Assembly: GCA_025765615.1 (NCBI GenBank)
Contig: JAIVFJ010000013.1
Span: 124,001 to 188,000 of the forward strand
DNA from: Zopfochytrium polystomum
Lineage: Eukaryota > Chytridiomycota > Chytridiomycetes > Chytridiales > Chytridiaceae
Reading direction: 5' to 3'
DNA: 64,000 nucleotides
The notes below the pieces were generated by a model. That model had not been told where the DNA came from. It saw only the letters and a program-made list of their open reading frames with translations, and did not search any database. Positions 33,606 through 45,414 of this stretch are shown piece after piece. Position 1 is the stretch's first letter. Every line of letters starts with the position of its first letter. Made by a program: the position numbers and the translations under genes.

Positions 33606-33610
33606 ATATC

Positions 33611-34836
33611 TGTTGAGATTCGACCCACGGGGTACACTACGCCCGTTACTGATGATCCCTTTGAGAACTCCATCCAATCACATTGGATGGGGTGTTTGAA
33701 GGGCTCAGTAGATTCAATACTTGAATGGGGCGCTCGGAAGGGCTAATCTGTTCTCAATAAAAAGAGATAGGCAAAGGCGGCTGTTGTTCTAGCTTTGTTC
33801 ATCCTACCGGTAGGAACAATGCAATTAGAACATGCACAAAAACGCGCAAACTACGCACTCTGCACATATAACACAGCACAGCAAGCATGCAGAAGCAGTG
33901 TACCACTGCCCCAGGCTCCGGAATTCCGCTCTCTGCACCGGAATTCCGCCCTTTTGCATCGGAATTCCGCTTCCTGATCTGGAATTCCTCTCTCTGCACC
34001 GGAATTCCGCTTCCTGATCTGGAATTCCAGCTTTCCTGCTGTGCTGTGCAATCTGAGCAATGCAACAGGCATTTAGGAATCAGGGATTGCACCAATCACT
34101 GCATTTCTAAAAATGAGATAAAAACTGAGCTCACCAGAGATTGCACCAATCATTGGATTTCTAAAAACAAGGAAAAAAGCGGCTTGTTTCCCAAACAAGC
34201 TTCCTGATTTGGAAACAACCAAACCAATTTACAAGCAACTGTTTCTCAAACAAGCTGTAAATTGGTTCCTGGTGGTACTCAGCCCAGACAAAGTGCTCAG
34301 CCCAAGGTGGTACTCAGCCCTGGCTGGTACTTAGCCCTAGGTGGTGCACAGCCCAGGCTGGTACTCAGCCCTGGGTGGTGCTCAGCCCAGGCTGGTACTT
34401 AGCCCTGGCTGGTGCTCAGCCCTGAGTGATGCCCAGCCCTGGGTGGTACTCAGCCCTGAATGGGTACTTAGCCCAGGCTGGGGGTTGGTGCTCAGCCAGT
34501 TTTATCTCATTTCTGTGGCCTGCTCTGTGCAGCCCACTGCTCCCTCTGTTTTCTGATGGCTCCAACCTGCAGGAGTATAAAAGCAGCAACCTCTCACAGA
34601 GATCAAACAAGGAATCCAACCCCCTCCTTGCTGCTTTGACAGAATCCAGTGCAAAACAAGCCACTCTCTCTTCCTCCATTTGCTCTCTCTTCCATCTCTG
34701 CCCACTCACTCCACTCTCCTCTCTACATCCTCTCACTCCTCTCCCTTTTCCATCATCACTGCTCTCTCTCTCTCTCTCTCTCTCTCTTCATCCCCACACA
34801 CACCAAGTCCCTCCAGTCCTGGGTGGGATTTCATCA
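33611..34836 (+). repeat. A1 5' LTR
   Basis: Within it are an AATAAA (about 33757), the palindrome TCCTACCGGTAGGA (about 33802-33815), six GGAATTCC units (33918-34030), a hairpin GCTTGTTT-CCC-AAACAAGC (34171-34189), a 12-bp inverted repeat AACCAATTTACA/TGTAAATTGGTT (34222-34267), an array of about 18-20-bp GGTACTCAGCCC units (34270-34500), a TATA box TATAAAA (34576-34582) and a CT run (34762-34788). Confidence 0.95.
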
Positions 34837-35049
34837 CAAAGCTACCTACAAGCCGTCGGCCACACTCGTACGCTCGAACAGGGCCCTGCTGCGCTTACAA
34901 GAAAAGGGTTTCTGACTCTAAACAAGACCAACCTGTCTGTGAGCACCGGCTCACCAGCTACTTTAAGGCAACAAAGGGCTCTTGGCTCTCTACAAGAAAA
35001 GGGCTACCGCTCTAAACAAGTCCACTGGTCCACCAAGCCGCTACCTAGC

Positions 35050-38000
35050 ATGTCTTCTTCGACCCCCAAGGCTGTCCGCTTCTCTTCTTACGGCTACCAG
35101 GCTTGGGAACTGCATGTGGAAGAAGTCATCAAGCCGGTCATGGCATACAATCTTGTTGCCAGCTTCCTCAAGCCTGATTACTTCGGTACGTTCAACGAGC
35201 ACTGCACCAAGGTCGGCATCGGCGCTGCTCCTCCCAGTATTGGTTCTCCCCCTGAATCCTCTGCAACGGCGGAGGCCAAGGCTGCGTACAGTGAGATGTA
35301 CCGTCTGCACCACGCTGCCCTTGACAAGTACCACACTGGTATACGCCAAGAACACAAGACCTACAGGGAGCTTGAGGCCCAACACGACAAGGCGGTTGCT
35401 ACCCTCGACTCCTGCTCGCGCATCGAGGATGTGCGCTCCATGAATGCAGCAAACATCACCAACTGCGCTGATCGGTACAAGTGGCTCAATGACAAGTACG
35501 CCCTGCAGGACCACACTGGTTCACAGCAGGACAAGTGGCTTGCGACTTACAGTCGTTTGGCAAAACCCAGAGACTCTGGTCCGGCAGTCCAGGAGTGGTA
35601 CACCACTCTGACCACACTGGTCACGGATTGGCCAAAGCATTTCAAATGTACTGCCACCACTTGCAGGGGTGTGACAAACATCCTGCGTTCTGCCATCATC
35701 CACAAAGCAAGGGAAACGCTGCCTGGACATGAAATCTTCTCTGGCGTTCGTCAAAATCTTCTCAAGGGGCTGTCAGGCTACGCCAACACCAGCGACCTCG
35801 TCAAGGAGTTGACAAACTGCCACACGCTGTACCAGCAAAGCAAAGAGAAGAACAGCAGACACTCTGCTCACCACGGCACTTCTGAGATGGAAACAGCTGC
35901 TTCAGCAAAGACCTCAGTGGCAACAAAGAAGCGCAAGATCGGTGAGGCACTCAACGGCAAGCCTACTTGTGACCTTCATGGAATCTGGGTCTCACACTCT
36001 CGCGAGGAATGCCTCAAGTTCCCTCACGGGAAGTCAGAGCCGGCTCGCCCTGCAAAGAAGGCCAAGGGCAAGCAGCCTGCACACGCCAAAGAAGCCAAGG
36101 CCACGCCAGCTGATTCCAAGAAAGCTACTGAGACTGCCAAGATTGCACGTGAGGTGGCTGCTAAAGAACACCACCAAGCCTCTTGCGCAGCCTCTGAGGA
36201 TTCTCCTCCCCACAAATGCTACAGGATGGATACTCCACCACCGCCTACTGAAGCAGAAGACGTCGAAATGTTGGAGTTCAGTACTGAGGGTGCTGCGCGC
36301 CTTGCAGACACATCAGCTCTAGACGACTTCCTTTCAGTAGAAAGGGCACTTGCGGCACGGGAGTTTGAAATTGGAACATGCCAGGCCGTTGAGGTGGAGG
36401 AGGAATTTGAAGTGGAACTCACAGTTACACTTCTTGACGGCAGAATGGATCCAGACTGGATCACTGACAACATTGTCTCAAACGTCGGCTACAAAGTGAT
36501 GTACGAATCTGGACGTTTCCTCTACCGCAACGTCACCTACCGCCGCATCTATGAGACTGCGCTGATGGCAAGACTTGCTGGCGGCAACCCACACCAGGTC
36601 ATCCTTGACTCTGGGGCTTCCAGGACAATGTCGCCTTGCGAAGAGCACTTCACAAACTTGCGGCCCACCTCCCAGCAGATCAAAACAGCTGACGGCTTTA
36701 CAACTGCCACTGGAGTGGGCGACTTCACCCTGTTCGTTAACGGAAGAGCTCTCATCATGAGGAACTCGCTCTATGTGCCAGAGTTCTCAGACACTCTACT
36801 CTCAGTTCAGCAAATCGTGCGGCAGACAGGTCACAACGTGACTTTCACAGCAGACACAGCCCTATTGCACCCTCGGGTACATGGTTCAGACTTTACCATT
36901 GCTCACAGGGACACAGGAAATGTTTATGTTGTGGACCCTTCTCTTCTGACGGGACATACTGGTCTCGACAGGGCAGAACTTGGAAGGGACGCGCCGACTC
37001 CTTCGGGGGACGCCCCAGGTGAGTCGCAACAGCAAACTGCTCCTTTGCAAACTGCAACTCCAACTTTAAGTCAAACTGACCCAGACCCTTTACCAAACCC
37101 TCAGAACATTGAAGCAGTCCGAGCTCTTCACAAGAAATTTGGTCACCTGTCTTTATCTTCTTTGAAGCGTACTTGGTCAAATCTGAATAAAGTTGGTCAT
37201 TCATTTTTCCTCATTCATGACATTCCCTGCGTGACATGTGATGTTGGGAAATTGAAAGCTTCGCCTATCCACTCCACTTCCAGACCAAACACCACACTGC
37301 TTGGTCGTTTACACACTGATGCTGTCCCACTGCCCGCACGTGGACACCATGGTGAAAAACATTGGCAACTGGTTGTGGAAGAGTCAACCCGTTGGCTTGA
37401 CATTGAGTTCCTCAACTCTTTGTCTGATGCGCCGACAAGATTCCGGTCTACGATCGAAAGGTTTGAACAACAACATGGCAAACATATCACATCTGTGCGC
37501 TGTGACAGGGGGGAAATCTTCAAAGATGGAGAATTCAAAACTTGGGCCAATACTCGGCACCCTCCTATTGTTTTAGAACCTAGTCCTGCATTCACCAAGG
37601 AATTCAATGGGCTGGTAGAACGTCAGGTCAACACTCTCAAAGACATGGCACACTGCATGCTCTTAGAGTCACGATTGCCCCACTCTTTCTTTGTGTATGC
37701 AGTCCGCTACGCAGCATACATCAAGAACAGGGTTTACCACTCTTACACTAAGAAAACACCTTACGAAGCTTGGTACGGTGAAAAGCCAAATGTTGATCAC
37801 ATCCGCACCTTTGGCTGTTTGGTTATCCACCGTATCCCAAAGGAAAAGCGAACGCTTAAACATCCTGACAAAGGGGCGCCAGGCATATTCTTAGGGTATA
37901 AAGGAAACACTCTTCCAGTAGTCTACGACTTGAAAACCCAGAGAATATCGGAACACTTCCATGTCTCCTTTCACGAAAATGTTTTTCCTGGCATTGTGCG

Positions 38001-38517
38001 GAACTGGAGACAGTTCCTTCATGACTCCCGCTTGAAGGAATGGGGACCAGTCCAACCCACAGCTCAGGATTTCCAATATCTTTCCACCTCGCTGCATACC
38101 CCTGCTATGTCCACTGATCCAGATGTGGCACATCCTGACGCTCTGTCTGACTCACAAGAAGACGATGTACCACCTGCAGAATCACAGGGGGGAGATCTAC
38201 AGCCGGGTATGCTATACGACGCTTCTGATTCTGAACCAGAGTCAATACCTGATGAAGAGGAAATCCCTCCTAGGGAGCGCTCAACTTCCCCTGACATTCT
38301 AGCTTTGCCAGAGTCAACAGGGGAGGCAACAAATCCCCCAATCATACCACGAGAGCCATCAGGTTTACGTGACTACCTGGCATTGAAGGCAAACCTTTGT
38401 AAACTACGAACAAAACCATCAATTGCCACAAGTCCTTCCACTTACAGTCGGAAAACACTCCGCGCTCTAACTGCAAGAATTCGTAAACTACGGAATAGCA
38501 CGGGGACAATTTCGTGA
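35050..38517 (+). pseudogene. A1 gag-protease-integrase frame, ended by a frameshift
   Basis: The Met at 35050 (MSSSTPKAVRF) is taken as start, although the frame is open back through the LTR. Gag covers about 500 residues with a CX..HG..H..C zinc-knuckle variant (CDLHGIWVSHSREEC) and Lys/Ala-rich stretches. The aspartic protease motif is DSGAS (36607 on). The pre-integrase HHCC zinc module (HKKFGHLS...CVTCDVGK) and the integrase D (HTDAV), D (CDRGEIF) and E (EFNGLVERQ) follow. The frame ends prematurely at 38517 because of an extra A near 38494. Two more single-base insertions (38557, 38625) restore the frame by 38638. Confidence 0.93.
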
Positions 38518-38637
38518 ACTCTACCAAACGCTCAAAGCATACACTGTGCTTGAGCCAGGAGGAAGTCACAGCATATCCAACAGAAAGGATCCACCAGCGG
38601 GACTTACCACCACTCCCTGCTTCAGCATAAAGAGGCC

Positions 38638-40311
38638 ATGCGTTCTCCTTTTGCAAAGTATTGGAAGGCAGCTCAACTCTCAGAGATCAATTCGATCACA
38701 TCAAAGCATGTCTGGGACTTAGTGGCTCGACCTAAAGGGCGTAAGATACTCAAGCCCAAATGGGTTTTTGCCTACAAGTTTGACAGTGAAGGGTACCTTG
38801 AACGCTTCAAGGCTCGCCTTGTTGGTCGGGGTTACACTCAGATCTTTGGTCAGGACTACAATGAGACCTTCTCCCCTGTCGTCCGCAGCTCCTCCATAAG
38901 GGCAATCCTTGCTATCTCGTTGCTGTTTGACCTCATACTTGCAGGCCTTGATGTCGAAACCGCATACTTGAACGCCAAACTGGACATTGAAAACTTCATG
39001 GAACAACCAGAAGGCTTTGAGATAAGTGGTGCAGACGGGATACTTCTTGTCTGTTTACTCAGGAAGAGTCTGTACGGACTGCACCAGTCTGGTCGACAGT
39101 GGTACAAAACAATCCGCGACTTCCTAGTGGAAATTGGATTTACGCAATTGAAGACTGACCACTGTGTCTTTGTGCAAAGGCACCCTGATGGAAAGGTCAA
39201 GACCATCATCACTCTATACGTAGATGACATCCTCATCTTCAGTCACACTGAAGAAGAAATTGCCAAAATTCTTTCTCTGATCAAATCAAAGTTCAAAATC
39301 CGCGAGGACCTCAACCCAAAAGTTGCTGTTGGCATCCAAGTTGAGAAAATCAAAGATGGAATCTTTATTGGACAGAAAAACTACACACAGCATGTCTTGG
39401 AGGAAGCAAACTACTGGTGTGACGATGAAGGCTTACCTGTCAAAATCAAAGCAACTCCCATGTCCACGACATGGATGCACGATGTGGACTCTGGAAAACT
39501 TCCACAAAAAGAGTCGGAATACTTCCGAAGCACACTCATGCAACTTGCTTACCTTGCAAACTTGACGCGCCCTGACATTGCGTATGCTGTGAATACACTT
39601 GCACAATACCAGTCCACTCCAACCCATTCAGATACCCTTGCGCTTGACAGATTGCTGCGATATGTCCGCGCTACCTGGGATCATGGACTTTTCTACCAAA
39701 AGGGAGACTCCCAGATGACATGCATCACCAATGCAACGCTCCCAGAGGTAGAAAAAGCTGCGGGTATTTCTTACCCAGAGTGGGATGAACCACATGGCTA
39801 CGCTGATGCCAGCTATGCTGAAGAGGATGGACGCAAGTCGAGGTCAGGGCATGTGTTCATGCTTTGCGGGGGTGCTATTACATGGTACAGCAAGAAACAA
39901 TCAGTTGTTGCTTTGTCCTCAACTGAGGCGGAATACTTCTCCCTTACTGAGGCCATCAAAGAGGCAATCTGGCTACGAATGCTCTTCCAGGAGCTGGGTA
40001 TGGATTTAAATAAGCCCACTACTGTTTTTGAAGACAATCGTTCAACCATAGCTATTGCTATGAATCCAATACACCATGGTCGGGTCAAACACTTTGACGT
40101 GAGGTTGCATTTCATACGGGACCACTTGGAGAAAAAGGAGGTTCAACTCATTCATTGCCCAACGGACATGATGATTGCTGACCTTCTCACCAAAGCTCTT
40201 CCTGCAGCTCAACATGCAAAGCTTGCATCACTGATGGGAATTTGCAGTCTCGCCGACCTCCAAGGTGTAAGCGTGGTGCCCACGCTCAAATCAGCACAAC
40301 GCTTAGTCTAA
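38638..40311 (+). pseudogene. A1 reverse transcriptase and RNase H frame
   Basis: This 557-codon frame is in the same register as the gag-integrase frame. RT motifs are WVFAYKFDSEGYLERFKARL, a DVETAYLNA catalytic Asp, KSLYGLHQSGRQWY and YVDD (39220 region). RNase H has GYADASYAEEDGRKSRSG, LSSTEAEY, EDNRS and the C-terminal HCPTDMMIADLLTK. It ends at TAA 40309-40311. The enzyme part is intact; only the three clustered insertions upstream separate it from gag. Confidence 0.94.
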
Positions 40312-40314
40312 AGG

Positions 40315-40440
40315 CTCTCTCTGGCTTCTCCAGCTACACTTGTGGGTTCATGCAGGTTTTCACAAGTGTAGGGGGGTACATGGGTGGGTTCGAGTCCCAC
40401 TGCTTGGCTGGCATTGTTGGACAGCCATGTACTCCAGGAG
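40315..40440 (+). other. A1 post-pol non-coding segment with B-box-like T-arm and hairpin
   Basis: GTGGGTTCGAGTCCCAC at about 40384-40400 has the shape of a tRNA T-arm with a consensus B-box. A 10-bp stem TACACTTGTG / CACAAGTGTA precedes it; A2 lacks the second arm. Confidence 0.4.
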
Positions 40441-40475
40441 AAACAGTTGCCCCCTCTCTTTCTATTGCGGGGGTG

Positions 40476-41699
40476 TGTTGAGATTCGACCCACGGGGTAC
40501 ACTACGCCCGTTACTGATGATCCCTTTGAGAACTCCATCCAATCACATTGGATGGGGTGTTTGAAGGGCTCAGTAGATTCAATACTTGAATGGGGCGCTC
40601 GGAAGGGCTAATCTGTTCTCAATAAAAAGAGATAGGCAAAGGCGGCTGTTGTTCTAGCTTTGTTCATCCTACCGGTAGGAACAATGCAATTAGAACATGC
40701 ACAAAAACGCGCAAACTACGCACTCTGCACATATAACACAGCACAGCAAGCATGCAGAAGCAGTGTACCACTGCCCCAGGCTCCGGAATTCCGCTCTCTG
40801 CACCGGAATTCCGCCCTTTTGCATCGGAATTCCGCTTCCTGATCTGGAATTCCTCTCTCTGCACCGGAATTCCGCTTCCTGATCTGGAATTCCAGCTTTC
40901 CTGCTGTGCTGTGCAATCTGAGCAATGCAACAGGCATTTAGGAATCAGGGATTGCACCAATCACTGCATTTCTAAAAATGAGATAAAAACTGAGCTCACC
41001 AGAGATTGCACCAATCATTGGATTTCTAAAAACAAGGAAAAAAGCGGCTTGTTTCCCAAACAAGCTTCCTGATTTGGAAACAACCAAACCAATTTACAAG
41101 CAACTGTTTCTCAAACAAGCTGTAAATTGGTTCCTGGTGGTACTCAGCCCAGACAAAGTGCTCAGCCCAAGGTGGTACTCAGCCCTGGCTGGTACTTAGC
41201 CCTAGGTGGTGCACAGCCCAGGCTGGTACTCAGCCCTGGGTGGTGCTCAGCCCAGGCTGGTACTTAGCCCTGGCTGGTGCTCAGCCCTGAGTGATGCCCA
41301 GCCCTGGGTGGTACTCAGCCCTGAATGGGTACTTAGCCCAGGCTGGGGGTTGGTGCTCAGCCAGTTTTATCTCATTTCTGTGGCCTGCTCTGTGCAGCCC
41401 ACTGCTCCCTCTGTTTTCTGATGGCTCCAACCTGCAGGAGTATAAAAGCAGCAACCTCTCACAGAGATCAAACAAGGAATCCAACCCCCTCCTTGCTGCT
41501 TTGACAGAATCCAGTGCAAAACAAGCCACTCTCTCTTCCTCCATTTGCTCTCTCTTCCATCTCTGCCCACTCACTCCACTCTCCTCTCTACATCCTCTCA
41601 CTCCTCTCCCTTTTCCATCATCACTGCTCTCTCTCTCTCTCTCTCTCTCTTCATCCCCACACACACCAAGTCCCTCCAGTCCTGGGTGGGATTTCATCA
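40476..41699 (+). repeat. A1 3' LTR
   Basis: It carries the same modules as the 5' LTR and is two bases shorter in the CT run. It is preceded by the purine tract GCGGGGGTG. Confidence 0.95.
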
Positions 41700-41704
41700 A
41701 TATC

Positions 41705-42343
41705 ATTGTAAAGTATCATAACATTCGAGAACTCGTGGAACAAAAGGTTGTATGGCTTGAATGGATTGCTGGAGGAGAACAGCCTGCAGACTATATGACG
41801 AAATCTCTCTGAGCTATTCTCAGTGAATACCATCTGAGTTGCATTGGTTTTCTTACCTCCGATTCATTTTTTCTGATCTGTGAAGCTGTTTTCTTCTTTG
41901 TTCTTTTTAATTACTTTGACTCATTTTCTTTTACCTCTGAAGTTCAATATGTGCCCCCATCCATTTTTGTTAGTGTGGTCTGTCCTTTCTGCCGATGGCC
42001 AGTCATACCAGTTTGTGATTCTTCTTTTTCCGGTGTACGGTTTCCTAAAGTTGACTACGGCTTAAGGTTTTCCTCGGTGCCAGCCTTTGCTCCTGCCCAC
42101 AGCTTAGGGGGGAGTGTTAGTTTTGGGTCTTTTGGTGTAAGCAGTGTGCAGGAGCTTTGACCTGATACTGCTCTGCAAGGATGACTTGCAGCATTTTGCA
42201 AGTGATGGTCCTTGTAACAGTTTTGTATAAAGGCAAACACAAGACTGACAGAAGCCAAGATCAACCTCCCACCACCACCACCTTCAGTAGTGTACACCAC
42301 AGCAGCCCAACCCATCAATCAGCCACCATAGCAAATTCTTTCA
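41705..42343 (+). pseudogene. B2 end: RNase H C-terminus and 3' LTR
   Basis: The frame resumes as VKYHNIRELVEQKV...GEQPADYMTKSL to TGA near 41812, matching B1. Then come an AGGGGGGAG polypurine tract and the LTR 42115-42343. Confidence 0.85.
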
Positions 42344-42465
42344 TGTCCCAGCTTTTACCCCAGTCGTGGTGTTGCGGAAAGTGAGCGCCGAAATGGCCTC
42401 AACCGTCACAGTATTGAACGCTGAGGCTATCAATTCCTTGAGCTCAGAAAGGGTGACCATCGCCA
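42344..42465 (-). pseudogene. Exon-like open frame interrupted by element C (first part)
   Basis: Ignoring C (removing one CGCCA copy), the minus strand reads from 49542 across to 42344 in one frame: SVTKTVTIKNMAMVTLSELK, then ELIASAFNTVTVEAISALTF. A 3' splice-like site (ATGTTTTCAG) lies at about 49534. The other end is cut by the B2 LTR. The protein is not recognised; it could be host or from an older element. Confidence 0.4.
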
Positions 42466-42716
42466 TGTTAGATTTTGGGTTTTTGCAGTAAGCAGTCAGT
42501 GTGCAGGAGCAACACCTCACACTGTGGTGCATGGGAGCACCAACTGCGATGAGGATTTGGTGCATTTTTTGTCACCTGGTCTTTGTCACAATTTTGTATA
42601 AAGCCAAACAGCATACATTGTACAACAGTCTCCCATCTCAGCTTCACCATCACAAGAGAGTAGTCCACCAGAGTAGTTCACCACCATCCACAAACAGCAG
42701 CAGTCATTTCTTTCAG

Positions 42717-42729
42717 ACAAAATTGTGAC
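42717..42729 (+). promoter_or_regulatory. Putative primer-binding region of C, complementary to the LTR
   Basis: ACAAAATTGTGAC, starting two bases after the 5' LTR, is the exact reverse complement of GTCACAATTTTGT at 42585-42597 in the LTR. Confidence 0.6.
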
Positions 42730-43668
42730 CCATCCCAATCATCTGGAGTATAAACAACAAGCAGAATCGAGGAAGAACGTGCAGAACGCAGCAACACACT
42801 TAAAAAGCGCACAGAGGCGACAGCGCCACTTGCCACCACCACTTCCACACTACCAACTCTCTCAGTTTTCGTCCCCCCACCATTCCACCACCATCTACAG
42901 CAGTTTTAACAGTGGGGAAGACGTTTTGACGGTCGTTTATCGCTGCAGCAGCGTTGTAGAGCGTGTAGCAGCACTCACTCACAGCATCAGCACCTAAGGA
43001 CGTTGAATTTCGAGAATTTCGTTTACCAACTTCTCCCAATTGCTTTGGAAATCGCTAAACGCAGCAAGAAAGCGGTGATCCCGCTCTATCTATCCACCAA
43101 ATATCGTGATCCTCGACTGGTTCCTTGCAGAATAACAGCTGTCCGCGTTTATACTGTTCAATTAGCACTCAACTTGTCGAAATTGCTGTATTGGAGCTTC
43201 CCACCAACACAACTCAGCCAAAACCGGATCAAATTGCCTCAATCCAATTTTCCTGCATTGCTCAGTGCCCAATCTTCGTGATTCCACTCGGTGATCAATC
43301 AGATACATCTGCTTTCATTGCAGAATATTGAATTACGACAAGCTGCAACCATATTTTGCAGTATCCAGTTGTGCCACTACTCATTTTTCGCTTCAGACCC
43401 TGTGACAAGTCTGATTTCTCGTCCCCAACTCGCTACACACACGTTTTTTCTTGTCCTCAAGTCACTACACACGTGTGCAAACTTGGCTACACCACCTATC
43501 CACCTATCCACACCCATACCTTGACCATCAAGTGTCGTGTCACGCTTGTTGAGTGTCGACTTAAAGACTGCTACTATTCCCTACGAAGGGTTACCACTAA
43601 ATCAGGGAAATCACTGCCTTTCAAATTTCTATTCTCCTGCAAAGCTCTCACACATTTTCCTCCCAAGC

Positions 43669-44800
43669 ATGAGCGAGCGTGATCAAATCAAGTTTGCTTC
43701 CTGTGCATTCCCCATTCTCAAAGGCGCAGCAAATTTTGGAGATTGGTTGGACGACCTAATTTCAGAACTATCCAACAAAAGCAATGGTCTCCGCCACTGT
43801 GTCGACCCAGACCGAATTAACTTATTACGCAACGATCAAGTGGACCCCAATGATCCTAATGTCGGCCCAACATGCAGAGTACGCAGGGGGCCCAACCGCG
43901 GCGAGCCAGTCAAATGGTTCCCAGGGACAGAAGACCAGAACGCATACTGTATCCTTCTCATTCGACAACATGTTGAACCAGAGCTTCTACCACAGTTCCC
44001 CCGACGAGGGCAGATTTTTGCCTAAACACTGCTTGGAGAAATTGCGATTGCATGTCGAACAACAGATCAGGGATTAGCAAAAGAAATCATTGATGATTTC
44101 GAACGTATAAAAATGGAACCTGCAGAATCATCCGAGTCATTTGCAATGCGCTTCATTACGGCTTACCACAAAGTAGAAAGTTTTGCAGAAAGTTCATCAG
44201 TGGAAATCCGCAGTCGCATCACACCATTTTCCAAAGTTGTGCAAGTCTTCGTATCTGCCCTGAACAACACGCTAATTGATATGGGTGTTGCCAATACGTT
44301 CATGTTTGCAGGAAATCCTATTACTTCTGTTTCATCATTGACTAAACTAATCACCTTATTTAAATCTACTGCCCGCCAAATTACATATGATGAGAGGAGG
44401 GATCGACTTGCAGCACAACAGGAGCGGGACCTGACCACAGCCGTTCCAGAAGTCACTACACCACCAGCAAATGTAATTATTCGGCCAAAAGTACACTATA
44501 GTCAACTCTGAGGTCATGGCAGTTATCATAAACCTCAGCAGTACCATCCGTATCCTAATATCTGCCCAACAACCTTGCAGTACCAAACCCCTCAGTCCTA
44601 ACAGTACACACCGCACCCATATGGTGGTTTTGGCCAAGGCCGAGGAACATGGCGAGGACTAAGTTCACGTGGAACAGCTGCAATGGGACGTGGCTCTGGG
44701 GGAAGTTGGTACCCTGCACAGCAACAGTCTTTTGGAGTCCAATGTCATGCATGTGGAGGCTATGGTCATGTTGCCCGACAGTGTGCCAACACATTCTTCA
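43669..44800 (+). pseudogene. C Gag with zinc knuckle, three in-frame stops
   Basis: From Met 43669 the frame reads MSERDQIKFASCAFPILKG. It continues in one register through TAA 44023, TGA 44509 and TAA 44599 to a CCHC knuckle CHACGGYGHVARQC (44746-44787). The middle part (AKEIIDDFERIKMEP and FAMRFITAYHKVESFAE) is shared with B Gag. A Gly/Tyr/Gln-rich stretch precedes the knuckle. Apart from the stops the frame has not shifted. Confidence 0.85.
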
Positions 44801-45023
44801 GCAATTGCAGCAACAGCAACAGCATCGACCACCAGCAAATCCAAATGCGCTCTTACTCCAGCAACCAAACCCTCCACAACAGCAGATACCTGAAAACCAA
44901 GCACTTCTGCTACAGAATGGTGATTGGGATGACCAGCAAAGTGAGCAGTACTGCAGAACAGCAATTGTGGATGGAAACGCAACTCCAATCAGAGACCGAA
45001 CAAGATGAAAGTCAACAGGATTT

Positions 45024-45200
45024 TTGGATGGCCCGGGAGTAATCCGGGCATTTGCAGTTAACTTCCCTTCTCTTCCTATTTCTTTTCCTGTACTCATCGA
45101 CAACAGTTGCAATGTCACAACGATTCGAGATTTCTCTCTCTTCATTCCCTATAGTTATACTCAGCAGAAATCTAGCATGCGTATCGCAAAGAAGGACCTA
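45024..45200 (+). pseudogene. C protease-like region with altered active site
   Basis: The position between the zinc knuckle and pre-integrase domain holds VLIDNSCNVTTIRDFSLF. It aligns with the (L/I)IDSGCS.H type motif of copia proteases, but reads D-N-S where D-S/T-G is expected. The frame differs from that of gag and integrase. Confidence 0.5.
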
Positions 45201-45414
45201 TTCTTACTTGTGAAGGATTTGGCACAGCCCTCATACCACTCGCCAACAACATCACACTTATAATTGAAGGTGCCCAATATGCTCCAGAATGTCTTGTCAA
45301 CTTGGTCGCTGATCGGGATCTACAACTATGTGGCTTCTTCCATCTTGCAAGAGACCTTCAACCTGGTACTATTTATTGTAGAGTCCTGAGGAAGGAGATC
45401 CAGCTGTCCTTCAA

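Larger units (their letters stand above)
33611..41699 (+). mobile_element. Complete copia-type retrotransposon A1 (8,089 bp), TSD ATATC
   Basis: The LTRs are 33611-34836 (1,226 bp) and 40476-41699 (1,224 bp). I see only a two-base difference, in a CT run. The duplication ATATC is at 33606-33610 and 41700-41704. The interior holds gag-pol in copia order (gag, protease, integrase, RT, RNase H), a non-coding tail, and a G-rich tract before the 3' LTR. The insertion sits inside the RNase H of B2 and is one of the youngest events in the window. Confidence 0.97.
29511..42343 (+). mobile_element. Copia-type retrotransposon B2, interrupted by A1
   Basis: The 5' LTR is 29511-29749 and the 3' LTR 42115-42343. 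Remnants of gag (about 30342-30900), the 200-bp insertion, the end of the structured segment (32150-32215), RT pieces (32500-32800) and RNase H (33000-33605, resuming 41705-41812) are in B order. Element A1 splits it inside RNase H. The LTRs differ from each other, and the flanks TGACC (left) and TGTCC (right) are not an exact duplication. Confidence 0.88.

Noticed and set aside
33918..34030. Regularly spaced GGAATTCC units as a CRISPR-like array
   Set aside because: Units and spacers are too short and uneven, lie inside an LTR of a eukaryotic element, and no cas-like gene is present.
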